NCBI GenBank assembly: GCA_006226595.1 | Contig: SBGP01000103.1 | Location: 90,451 to 154,450, forward strand | Length of the DNA stretch: 64,000 bases | Source of the DNA: Deltaproteobacteria bacterium | Lineage (GTDB): Bacteria > Myxococcota_A > UBA796 > GCA-2862545 | Direction: 5' to 3' | Shown: in pieces, positions 57,126 through 64,000 of the stretch | Numbering within the stretch: the stretch's first letter is position 1 | Layout of the letters: each line of letters starts with the position of its first letter | Made by a program: the position numbers and the translations under genes | Notes under the pieces: model-generated | What the model was told of the DNA's origin: nothing | Database searches by the model: none | The model's input: only the letters and a program-made list of their open reading frames with translations

Positions 57126-59756
57126 ATGAACGTGGCCACTGCGCTGCACTCCGACATTCTGTCCCGCGTGGAGAAGCCCTCGCGCTACCTCGGCACCGAG
57201 GTGAACGCTGCGAAGCGCGACTGGTCGTCGCTCGAGGTCCGCCTCGCCGTGGCCTTCCCGGATCTGTACGACCTGGGCCTGGGCAACCTCGGCATCCACA
57301 TCCTGTATGCGTGCATCAACAAGCTCGACTGGGCGGGTTGCGAGCGCGTGTACGCGCCGGCGCCGGACATGGAGAAGGAGCTGCGCGCGCGGGGCCTCCC
57401 GCTGTTCCTGCTCGAGAGCAAGGACTCGGTCGCCGCGCTCGATGGACTCGGGTTCACGCTGCAGAGCGAGCTCACGTACACGAACATCCTCAACATGCTC
57501 GACCTCGCGGGCATCCCCCTGCGCACGAGCGACCGCGACGACAGCCACCCGATCACGTTCGCGGGCGGTCCCGCGGTGTTCAATCCGGAGCCGATCGCGC
57601 CGTTCATCGACTTCTTCGTGATCGGCGACGGCGAGGACATCATTGTCGAGATCGCCGAGGTGTTCCGGGCGACCAAGGGTCAGGGGCGCGATGCCGTGCT
57701 CGCGGCGATGGCCGAGCTCGAGGGCGTGTACGTGCCCGCGCTGTATCCGATGATCGAGCATCCAGACGGTCGCATCCTCCCCGATCCGAGCGCCCCGAAG
57801 ATCCGCAAGCGCGTGGTCAAGGACCTCAACGGGGCGACCTTCCCGACCGACTACATCGTGCCCTACACCCAGCAGGTGCACGACCGCGTCAGCCTCGAGG
57901 TCCTCCGCGGTTGTACGCAGGGCTGCCGCTTCTGCCAGGCGGGCATGGTCACGCGGCCCGTGCGCGAGCGAAAGCTCGACGAGATCGACACGCTGCTCAA
58001 GAAGTCGCTCGAGACCACCGGCTACGAAGAAGTCAGCCTGGTGAGCCTGTCGACCTGCGACTACAGCCGCGTGAAGCAGCTCGTCGCCAACACGGTCGAG
58101 GTCGCGCGTCCCAAGAAGGTCAGCGTGAGCCTGCCGTCGCTGCGTCTCGACAGCTACTCGGTCGAGCTCTCCGACATGGTCGCCGAGACCCGCAAGACCG
58201 GCGTCACCTTCGCCCCCGAGGCCGCAAGCCCGCGCCTGCGGGCGGTGATCAACAAGTGGATTCCCGACGACGACCTGCTCAACATGGCCGATCAGGTGTA
58301 CAGCCGCGGCTGGGGCCACGTGAAGCTCTACTTCATGATCGGTCTGCCGACCGAGCGCGACGACGACATCGAGGCGGTGGCCGACCTCGCCATCCGCACG
58401 CTCAACGTCGGTAAGAAGCACAACAAGGGCGCCCGGGTGAACATGGGCGTGTCGACCTTCGTGCCCAAGCCGTTCACGCCGTTCCAGTGGGCGCGGCAGA
58501 TCGACATGGCCGAGACCGTGCGCCGGCAGGACATCGTGAGCGCACGCCTCGGTCGCAACGGAGCGATCAAGTTCGGTCGGCACGAGCCCGAGGAGACCTT
58601 CCTCGAGGGCCTGGTGACCCGCGCGGACCGCCGTGGTGGAGACCTCATCGAGGCCGCCTGGCGTCAGGGCGCGCGCTTCGACGCGTGGCGCGAGCACCTC
58701 GACTTCGCGGCCTGGGAGCGCGCGATCGAGGAGATCGGCTACGACGTAGAGGACGCACTGCGCGAGCGCAGCGTCTACGAGCGCCTGCCGTGGGACCACA
58801 TCGACGTGCTGATCGACAAGGAGTGGTTCGTCGCCGACTGGCAGCGTGCCATGGAGCTCAAGTGGGCCCAGGACTGCCGTCACCGTCGCTGTCACGCGTG
58901 CGGCGTCATCGACAAGGAGCGCGAGCTGTGCGCGTCGATGATGAAGAACAGCCACCGTGGCGCCAAGGAAGAGAAGGACTGGGTCCGCCCCGAGCTGCCG
59001 TCCGCGGAGCCCGGCGAGGCCGTTCAGCGCTTGTGGGTGCGCATCGCGCGGACCGGCCCGGCGCGCTTCCTGTCGCATCTCGAGGCGATGAACGCCTGGA
59101 TTCGTGCTCTTCGTCGCGCCGATGCTCCGCTCGCCTACAGCCAGGGCTTCCACCCGCACCCGAAGGTCGCGTTCTCGGCGGCGACACCCTCGGGTGAGGA
59201 GACGGCCGGCGACTACATGGACCTCGTGTTCTTCGAGCGCGTGGAGCCCGCGGCCTTCCTCGAGCGCCTGCAGGCCACGCTTCCCGAGGGCTTTGGCGCT
59301 CTCGCGATCCAGGAGGTTCCGCGCAAGGCTCCGTCGCTGATGGGGCTGAACATCGGCGGCGACTACACGCTGTTCTTCGAAGACCTCGACCGCAACACGC
59401 TGCGCGAGCGGATCGACGCGGTGCTCGCGCAGGAGGAGATCCTCGTCGAGCGTCGCAGCAAGTCGCGCAAGAGTGGCAAGAAGAAGGGCCGCTACCGCCA
59501 GCGCGTACCCACCCAGATCCAGGTCGACATCCGGCCGATGCTGCTCGCGATGGATCTGCGTCCTGGCGAGCTCGCCGCCGTCGACCTGCGGATGATGAGC
59601 CACGAGGACAAGCCGCCCAAGGCTCGCGAGATCGTCGCGCTGCTCGCCGACGATCCAGCTCGCGTGCGGGTGCTTCGTCGCGACACCCTCGACGGCGAGG
59701 GCAAGAGCCTGGCCGCCGGCTGGGGCGAGGCCGCGGTCCTCGAGGCCCGCGCGTGA
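57126..59756 (+). CDS. B12-binding/radical SAM protein (TIGR03960-type) fused to a DUF2344 domain
   Basis: The 876-residue protein has a B12-like N-terminal region (VRLAVAFPDLYDLGLGNLGI, ITFAGGPAVFNPEPIAPFID), a radical SAM core with the CX3CX2C motif in RGCTQGCRFCQAGM and a DUF2344 C-terminus (from about residue 635: RLWVRIARTGPARFLSHLEA, YSQGFHPHPKVAFSAATPSG). This fusion is widespread in bacteria; its substrate is not established. ATG at 57126 follows AAGGGGAGGA, while the open frame runs further upstream. It precedes a YidD-like gene by overlap of four bases. Confidence 0.88.
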   Translation: MNVATALHSDILSRVEKPSRYLGTEVNAAKRDWSSLEVRLAVAFPDLYDLGLGNLGIHILYACINKLDWAGCERVYAPAPDMEKELRARGLPLFLLESKDSVAALDGLGFTLQSELTYTNILNMLDLAGIPLRTSDRDDSHPITFAGGPAVFNPEPIAPFIDFFVIGDGEDIIVEIAEVFRATKGQGRDAVLAAMAELEGVYVPALYPMIEHPDGRILPDPSAPKIRKRVVKDLNGATFPTDYIVPYTQQVHDRVSLEVLRGCTQGCRFCQAGMVTRPVRERKLDEIDTLLKKSLETTGYEEVSLVSLSTCDYSRVKQLVANTVEVARPKKVSVSLPSLRLDSYSVELSDMVAETRKTGVTFAPEAASPRLRAVINKWIPDDDLLNMADQVYSRGWGHVKLYFMIGLPTERDDDIEAVADLAIRTLNVGKKHNKGARVNMGVSTFVPKPFTPFQWARQIDMAETVRRQDIVSARLGRNGAIKFGRHEPEETFLEGLVTRADRRGGDLIEAAWRQGARFDAWREHLDFAAWERAIEEIGYDVEDALRERSVYERLPWDHIDVLIDKEWFVADWQRAMELKWAQDCRHRRCHACGVIDKERELCASMMKNSHRGAKEEKDWVRPELPSAEPGEAVQRLWVRIARTGPARFLSHLEAMNAWIRALRRADAPLAYSQGFHPHPKVAFSAATPSGEETAGDYMDLVFFERVEPAAFLERLQATLPEGFGALAIQEVPRKAPSLMGLNIGGDYTLFFEDLDRNTLRERIDAVLAQEEILVERRSKSRKSGKKKGRYRQRVPTQIQVDIRPMLLAMDLRPGELAAVDLRMMSHEDKPPKAREIVALLADDPARVRVLRRDTLDGEGKSLAAGWGEAAVLEARA

Positions 59757-60181
59757 TCGCGCTGCTCCTCGGGCTTGCCCTTGCGGGCGAGCCGGAGTGG
59801 GGACCCTGGGACGACCACTGGGCTCCCGTCGGCGAGGTCGAGGCGCACACCACCCGTCCGGCGCGCCGCGGCGGCACCTTCGAGACGCTGTATCGCTGGT
59901 ACCGCGGCCTGCCCGACAAGGGCGTCGCCGGCTGTCCGTACTACCCGACCTGCTCGGGCTACTTCATCCTCAACGTCCGTGCGCACGGTCCCGTGCTCGC
60001 CGGCCTCTACACGTGGGACCGCTTCATGCGCGAGTACCCGTTCATGGAGACCGCGGACCACTACCCCCTGGTGACGCCCCATGGCACGCCTCGCCTCTAC
60101 GATCCCATTCCTGTGCGTCTGTCTCGCGACGAGCGCCGTCGCCGGCGAGAGCGAGAGCGAGAGCGAGCCGACCACCGCTGA
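59753..60181 (+). CDS. YidD-like protein with signal peptide
   Basis: The 142-residue protein starts with GTG (overlapping the previous stop by four bases) and a short signal peptide (MIALLLGLALAG). Its centre, GVAGCPYYPTCSGYFILNVR then AHGPVLAGLYTWDRFMRE, matches the conserved core of YidD, a factor that helps insert membrane proteins. The C-terminal tail (RLSRDERRRRRERERERADH) is Arg-rich and is encoded by DNA that also codes for the signal peptide of the following gene. The signal peptide is unusual for YidD, which is normally cytoplasmic at the membrane. Confidence 0.72.
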   Translation: MIALLLGLALAGEPEWGPWDDHWAPVGEVEAHTTRPARRGGTFETLYRWYRGLPDKGVAGCPYYPTCSGYFILNVRAHGPVLAGLYTWDRFMREYPFMETADHYPLVTPHGTPRLYDPIPVRLSRDERRRRRERERERADHR

Positions 60182-61049
60182 GGTCGCGGCGAGCCTGGAT
60201 GCCCGCACGGCCGGGGTGTTCGCGGACGAACTGCTGCTTCACGGCGACCCGTTCAACGCGCTGACCTTCTACCGCCTCTCGCGCACGCTCGGCGCCGAGG
60301 ACGCAGGCGACATCGGCTTCCGCATGGCGCTGTGCTACGAGCTCGGTGACCGGTTTGCCGCGGCCGAGCAGGCCTACCTCGATCTCGCGGGTCAGCACGC
60401 CGACTGGTCCGCGCGGGCCACGTTCCGGGCGGCGATGAGTGCACAGGCCGACGGACGACCCCGCGAAGCCGCGATGCACCTTCAGGACGTGCTGCTCGAA
60501 GGGCAGGGGACCGAGCTCGCCCCGCGCGCGGCCTACATGCAGGGCGTCGTCGCACTGAGTGGGGGCGAGCTGGCCTCGGCCGACGCCGCCTTCAGCAGCT
60601 TCGAGGCGAGCTACCCGAGCCACTCGCTGGTCCCGCGTGCGGCGGCGGCCCGTGCGGTGCTCGCCGAGCGCATTCCCCGTCGCTCGCCCGCTCTCGCGGG
60701 GGCGATGTCCCTGGTGCTGCCCGGCTCCGGTCAGCTGTACGCCGGCCATCCCGGGGACGCGGCCATGGCCTTCCTCGCCAGCGGCGTGCTCGGACTGTGG
60801 TCGTACACGCTGGTTCGCTCGGGCTTCGAGGACGACAAGGGCTGGCGGGTCGGAACCGGTGCCGCGCTCGGTACCGTCGCTGCGTTCACGTGGACCAGCA
60901 ACGTGTTCGGCGCGGTGCGGGGGGCCCGGCGCTCGAACAGCTACCTGCGCAAGAAGCGGGCGGACGAGGCGCTGCGTGAGACCGCGGACTCGGCGCTGCC
61001 GATCACCGCGGAGGACGTGCTCCGCGACGAGGCGTTGTTCGGCCGCTGA
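60081..61049 (+). CDS. Secreted TPR-like protein with C-terminal membrane pair
   Basis: ATG at 60081 opens a signal peptide (MARLASTIPFLCVCLATSAV) followed by a Glu/Ser repeat (GESESESEPTT) and several TPR-like helical repeats (about 40-200). Two or three hydrophobic segments follow near residues 205-275 (AGAMSLVLPGSGQLYAGHPG, AAMAFLASGVLGLWSYTLVR), with the Gly-Pro-rich pattern of DUF5683-like membrane domains. It overlaps the YidD-like gene by 101 bases in another frame. No ribosome-binding site precedes this ATG, so translation may be coupled. Confidence 0.72.
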   Translation: MARLASTIPFLCVCLATSAVAGESESESEPTTAEVAASLDARTAGVFADELLLHGDPFNALTFYRLSRTLGAEDAGDIGFRMALCYELGDRFAAAEQAYLDLAGQHADWSARATFRAAMSAQADGRPREAAMHLQDVLLEGQGTELAPRAAYMQGVVALSGGELASADAAFSSFEASYPSHSLVPRAAAARAVLAERIPRRSPALAGAMSLVLPGSGQLYAGHPGDAAMAFLASGVLGLWSYTLVRSGFEDDKGWRVGTGAALGTVAAFTWTSNVFGAVRGARRSNSYLRKKRADEALRETADSALPITAEDVLRDEALFGR

Positions 61050-61053
61050 GCGC

Positions 61054-61108
61054 GAGAGGCGCCCGCTCGCGAAGAACGGACGCCTCTCGGAGCCCCGCCG
61101 GAGCGGGG
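61054..61108. terminator. Hairpins between convergent genes
   Basis: GAGAGGCG (61054-61061) can pair with CGCCTCTC (61081-61088) and, separately, CCCCGC (61093-61098) with GCGGGG (61103-61108) around CGGA. They lie between the stop at 61049 and the convergent stop at 61124. No T-run follows either, so they may act only partly. Confidence 0.4.
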
Positions 61109-61123
61109 TCGGTCGCGAATCGA

Positions 61124-61423
61124 CTAGTTCGGGGAAGCCCAGAAGTCGAAGCGCAGGCCATCGTCGGTCTTGCCGGCGGCGGCGTCGATGATCGACGCGA
61201 AGTGCACGCAGGGGCAGATGTTGCCGAGGATGCACTCGACCAGCGGGAAGCCGCCGGAGAAGCCGGCGTTGTACCACTCACCGACGCCGGGCCACGCAGC
61301 GGAGAGGATGATGGCGGCGACGTCGTCGCCCTCGGCCTGGGCATCGTTGGCGGGCACGAAGGTGGCGCCGGCGATGAAGCCGACGAGCGCGAGGGCCGCG
61401 AAGGTCTTCTTGAGCTGGGTCAT
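61124..61423 (-). CDS. Small secreted Cys-containing protein of unknown function
   Basis: The 99-residue product has a signal peptide (MTQLKKTFAALALVGFIAGA, cleavage probably after AQA) and a mature part of some 70 residues with AAWPGVGEWYNAGFSGGFPL and the cysteine cluster ECILGNICPCVHF, which could form disulfides or a metal site. The family is not recognised. Its ATG overlaps the LolA-like stop by four bases, so it is made with that protein. Confidence 0.65.
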   Translation of the reverse strand: MTQLKKTFAALALVGFIAGATFVPANDAQAEGDDVAAIILSAAWPGVGEWYNAGFSGGFPLVECILGNICPCVHFASIIDAAAGKTDDGLRFDFWASPN

Positions 61424-62229
61424 GGATACTCCTCAATGGGAATGGAAGGGTCCAACGTCGTGGTGAACAGGTTGTCGGGACTATCGGTCAGGGCGCTGAC
61501 CTTGGTCAAGCGCACCGAGATCTTTGCGAGGCCGCCTTTGTCGGGACTTTCCATGGTCACGACGTGCGGAACGGACACGTGCTCGTCGACGGTGCGGTGG
61601 TCGGAGAGCTCGGCGTCGAGCACCGTCTGGTTCCCCTGGACGATGCGAATGGCGTGCACGCCGAGGTGTTCCTCGTCGATCACGTAGTGGAGTGTGCTGC
61701 CGTCCTTGCCGGTGCCATCGAGCTGCACGACGGGGCGGTCGCCGCGGGTCGCGTGCGCGAGTGTCCAGGTCACGCCCTCGGCCTGACCGAGCCGCAGGCC
61801 GGGCACGCCGACCTTCTGCAGGACCTTGCCGAGCATGGTCGTCTTCTCGGCGGTGTCGAGCTGATGCAGGTCCCAGCGGACCGCCTTGCCCATCGCCGGG
61901 ATGTAGTCGACGAGCCAGCGGCCATCACACGTGATCTGGCGCGCGGTGTCCCCGAAATAGTCGATGCGGAAGCGATCGCCGCCGAAGAGCACGAAGCGCC
62001 ACCGCTCTTCGACGGTCACATCGCCGCGGATGGTCGTGCGCTGCGCCGAGTAGCGAAGACCGGCCAGGCTCGCGGCACGCGCGTCGACCTCGGCGATCCA
62101 CCGCTCGGCATCCCAGCTCGACCGGTCCTCGGTCGCCGCCATCTCGGGGGGCGGCTCGGGGGTCTCGGCCAGGGCCGGAACCGCGCACAGGCACACGGCC
62201 AGCGCGATGCCAGCGAAGTGACGGGTCAC
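61420..62229 (-). CDS. LolA-like periplasmic protein (outer-membrane lipoprotein-sorting fold)
   Basis: GTG at 62229, after GGAGG, gives a 269-residue protein with a signal peptide (ending near AVPALA) and the LolA-type beta sequence: YSAQRTTIRGDVTVEERWRF, FGGDRFRIDYFGDTARQITC, WLVDYIPAMGKAVRWDLHQL. This fold carries lipids or lipoproteins across the periplasm. It is larger than E. coli LolA, so it may be a paralogue with another cargo. The partner small protein is encoded downstream with a four-base overlap. Confidence 0.75.
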   Translation of the reverse strand: MTRHFAGIALAVCLCAVPALAETPEPPPEMAATEDRSSWDAERWIAEVDARAASLAGLRYSAQRTTIRGDVTVEERWRFVLFGGDRFRIDYFGDTARQITCDGRWLVDYIPAMGKAVRWDLHQLDTAEKTTMLGKVLQKVGVPGLRLGQAEGVTWTLAHATRGDRPVVQLDGTGKDGSTLHYVIDEEHLGVHAIRIVQGNQTVLDAELSDHRTVDEHVSVPHVVTMESPDKGGLAKISVRLTKVSALTDSPDNLFTTTLDPSIPIEEYP

Positions 62230-62357
62230 GTATCCTCCATCCGTTGGGGCTAGCCCCTCGGTCAGGGGCGGGCAAGGACCTCGCACCGGCCGGCGGAGGC
62301 GGATACGAGCGAACCCCCGGCGGGCACATCGATTCCAGCCTGCGAAGGAGAACCCGG

Positions 62358-63506
62358 ATGTTCCAGCTCGACGACGACCAGCAGGCCCTCGCGGACGCGG
62401 TGGCGGGCTTCTGCCAGGAGACCCTCGCCCCCACGGTGAAGGAGGACGACGAGGCCGAGCGCTTCCGTCGCGAGCTGTTCACCGCGATGGGCGAGCAGGG
62501 CTTCCTCGGCGTGCCCACCTCCGAGGAGTACGGCGGGCTCGGGCTCGGCTACACCGAGTACTGCGTGGTCCTCGAGGAGATCGCCAAGGTGAGCTCCTCC
62601 TACGCGGTCACCGTGGCCGTAAACGGCCTGCCGCAGATCATCCTCTCCATGTACGGCACCGAAGCCCAGAAGGCCGAGTGGCTCCCGAAGCTCGCGAGTG
62701 GCGAGGCGCTCGGCGGGTTCGCGCTGTCCGAGCCCGAGAGCGGCTCTGACGCGGGCTCGCTGAAGACGACGGCCGAGAAGCGGGGCGACACCTACGTGCT
62801 CAACGGCACGAAGTTCTGGATCACCCACGGCGGCGTGGCGGACGTGTACATCATCATGGCGCGTACCGGCGGCCCGGGGCCCAAGGGCGTCTCCGCGTTC
62901 ATCCTCCCCGGCGATGCGCCCGGCCTCTCCTTCGGCAAGAAGGAAGAGAAGATGGGCATGCGCGCCTCGCCGACGGTCGAGCTCGTGCTCGAGGACGTGG
63001 TGCTTCCCGCGGAGAACCTCATCCGTGAGGAGGGCTTCGGCTTCACCGTCGCCATGGCGGCGCTGGACTCCGGGCGCATCACCATCGGCGCGACCGCGGT
63101 CGGCCTCGCGCAGGCGGCGCTCGACTACGCCGGCGCGTACGCGCTCGAGCGCAAGCAGTTCAACAAGCCGATCATCGACTTCCAGGGCGTGGGCTTCATG
63201 CTCGCCGACATGGCGATGAAGACCGAGACCGCGCGACTGCTGGTGCACAAGGCGGCGTGGCTGCGCGACCAGGGCCAGCCGTACAGCGACATCGCCGCCA
63301 TGGCGAAGTGCACGGCGACCGACGCGGCGATGGCGGTCACCACCGACGCCGTCCAGGTGCTCGGCGGCTACGGCTACACCCGTGAACACCCGGTGGAGCG
63401 CTACATGCGCGATGCCAAGGTGATGCAGATCGTCGAGGGCACGAACCAGATCCAGCGGCTGGTCATCGCCCGTCATCTCAAGCGGAAGTACAGCGCGGGC
63501 GCCTGA
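62358..63506 (+). CDS. Acyl-CoA dehydrogenase
   Basis: The 382-residue protein matches acyl-CoA dehydrogenases along its length: GFLGVPTSEEYGGLGLGYTE, GGFALSEPESGSDAGSLKTT, WITHGGVADVYIIMARTGG, the FAD-contact ERKQFNKPIIDFQ, QVLGGYGYTREHPVERYMRD and the final QIVEGTNQIQRLVIARHL with the usual catalytic Glu. It removes hydrogen from the 2,3 position of acyl-CoAs and passes electrons to ETF. The chain-length preference is unknown. ATG at 62358 follows GAAGGAG. Confidence 0.95.
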   Translation: MFQLDDDQQALADAVAGFCQETLAPTVKEDDEAERFRRELFTAMGEQGFLGVPTSEEYGGLGLGYTEYCVVLEEIAKVSSSYAVTVAVNGLPQIILSMYGTEAQKAEWLPKLASGEALGGFALSEPESGSDAGSLKTTAEKRGDTYVLNGTKFWITHGGVADVYIIMARTGGPGPKGVSAFILPGDAPGLSFGKKEEKMGMRASPTVELVLEDVVLPAENLIREEGFGFTVAMAALDSGRITIGATAVGLAQAALDYAGAYALERKQFNKPIIDFQGVGFMLADMAMKTETARLLVHKAAWLRDQGQPYSDIAAMAKCTATDAAMAVTTDAVQVLGGYGYTREHPVERYMRDAKVMQIVEGTNQIQRLVIARHLKRKYSAGA

Positions 63507-63508
63507 CG

Positions 63509-63538
63509 TTGCCGACGCCGGCCCGCTGCGCCTATACT
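63509..63538 (+). promoter_or_regulatory. Sigma-70-like promoter for the zinc-ribbon protein
   Basis: TTGCCG (63509-63514) and TATACT (63533-63538, five of six consensus matches) are separated by 18 bases in the gap between the acyl-CoA dehydrogenase and the gene at 63574. A start site would be near 63545. Confidence 0.5.
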
Positions 63539-63573
63539 CGCACCCCAACACCTTCTGGCGAGCCCGGGGGCAC

Positions 63574-64000
63574 ATGAAGGCCTGCACGCTCTGCGGAGCC
63601 GAGTACAGCGAACGCATCAGCTTCTGCTTCAACGACGGCGAGGTCCTCGTGGAGGCTGCCGGCGGTGCGGTCGGAGTCGCCGAGGATCCGTTCGACGTTC
63701 CCATGCCGGGGAACGTGCCGTCCGCGATGCCGCCGACGCACGTCGCGCGCACGCCGGTGCCGGGCGAGCGCCGTCAGCGCTCGATCGTCCAGGCGCAAGA
63801 CGGGCAGCTGATGCCGCCGCCGGCGCAGCCCGAGCCCGACGACTTCACGCCGCGTCCGCTGCAGCCACTCGACGTCGATCCCAACGAGGACGACGGGCCG
63901 GCGACGCCCATGTACACGCCCCCCGCGGGCATGTTCCTCGACGACGACGACGCGCCGCCGCCATCGCAGCCGCCGCCGCCGCGCGCTGCGCCCGCGGCCG
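63574..64000 (+). CDS. N-terminal part of a zinc-ribbon, Pro/Asp-rich protein (runs off the window)
   Basis: ATG at 63574 begins MKACTLCGAEYSERISFCFN, a zinc-ribbon-like CxxC...C arrangement, and the frame stays open to the end of the window (142 codons). After the first 25 residues the sequence is low complexity, rich in Pro, Asp, Ala and Glu, with polyproline stretches. Such N-termini occur on kinases and other regulatory proteins in this group, but the functional domain is not in the window. Confidence 0.6.
   Translation, partial: MKACTLCGAEYSERISFCFNDGEVLVEAAGGAVGVAEDPFDVPMPGNVPSAMPPTHVARTPVPGERRQRSIVQAQDGQLMPPPAQPEPDDFTPRPLQPLDVDPNEDDGPATPMYTPPAGMFLDDDDAPPPSQPPPPRAAPAA

Noticed and set aside
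57054..59603. A long minus-strand open frame opposite the B12/radical SAM gene
   Set aside because: The plus-strand product has the CX3CX2C motif and a recognisable fusion; the minus product has none and is compositionally skewed.
60141..60172. Tandem GAGAGC hexamers that might be a microsatellite or repeat element
   Set aside because: They are explained as coding sequence for a Ser/Glu repeat (and Arg/Glu in the other frame), and only a few units are present.
1..64000. Mobile elements, CRISPR arrays, attachment sites, rRNA genes
   Set aside because: I looked for transposase or integrase motifs, regular direct repeats with spacers and rRNA signatures and saw none. The tRNA-Val has no integrase gene beside it.
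63940..64000. CCG-rich repeats at the right edge
   Set aside because: They are codons for proline and alanine in the open zinc-ribbon gene rather than a separate repeat.

Overview
The window reads as chromosomal DNA of a high-GC, Gram-negative bacterium, most plausibly a myxobacterium-like member of the Myxococcota (old Deltaproteobacteria). This is an inference from gene content: several lipoproteins with Asp/Thr/Ser-rich linkers after the lipobox Cys, Ser/Thr protein kinases with accessory domains, a formylglycine-generating-enzyme-type domain fused to a kinase remnant, many GTG/TTG starts, and lipoprotein and outer-membrane functions. Genes are tightly packed, often overlapping by 1-8 bases. 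I see no insertion sequence, prophage, CRISPR array or rRNA; the only RNA gene found is one tRNA-Val(CAC).

Layout. 1-5.5 kb: tail of an unknown gene, a flippase-like membrane protein, an AlkB-type membrane di-iron monooxygenase behind two palindromic operator-like sites, a lipoprotein, an ECF sigma/anti-sigma pair and a cyclophilin. 5.5-9 kb (minus): thioesterase, alkaline-phosphatase-superfamily protein, unknown protein, tRNA-Val. 9-17 kb (plus): two consecutive SPFH/band-7 proteins (the second a lipoprotein), small membrane proteins, an SSB, an M48 metalloprotease lipoprotein, then deoxynucleoside kinase-panB-panC. 17-33.5 kb (all minus): a block dominated by lipid metabolism. 33.6-43.9 kb: TPR protein, O-methyltransferase, kinase-remnant/FGE fusion, secreted protein, TetR-kinase/cNMP-glycosidase operon. 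43.9-51.8 kb: polytopic membrane protein coupled to a PRMT-like methyltransferase, small lipoproteins, CFA-type methyltransferase, TerB-like protein, SlyD-like FKBP, a possible primase-fold/SHOCT protein. 51.8-57 kb (minus): era, radical-SAM-like protein, rnc, mnmA, sensor kinase. 57-64 kb: TIGR03960-type B12/radical SAM protein, YidD-like protein, TPR protein, LolA-like protein, acyl-CoA dehydrogenase and the start of a zinc-ribbon protein.

Most notable system: two minus-strand operons each begin behind the same perfect 20-bp palindrome (24103-24122 and 32293-32312), with a possible -35 element (CTGACA) at the same place inside each copy. Operon A (24072 down to 18917) encodes an enoyl-CoA hydratase, an acyl carrier protein, an acyl-CoA/ACP ligase, a lipid kinase, a PlsC-type acyltransferase and a TetR regulator, most of them translationally coupled. 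Operon B (32262 down to at least 27415) encodes a HAD-like protein that has lost its nucleophile, a fatty acyl reductase, a second SDR reductase and a polysaccharide-pyruvyl-transferase-like protein. Together they look like a co-regulated pathway for an unusual lipid, perhaps containing fatty alcohol and a decorated sugar; the product cannot be read from sequence. All family assignments were made by eye, without database searches.
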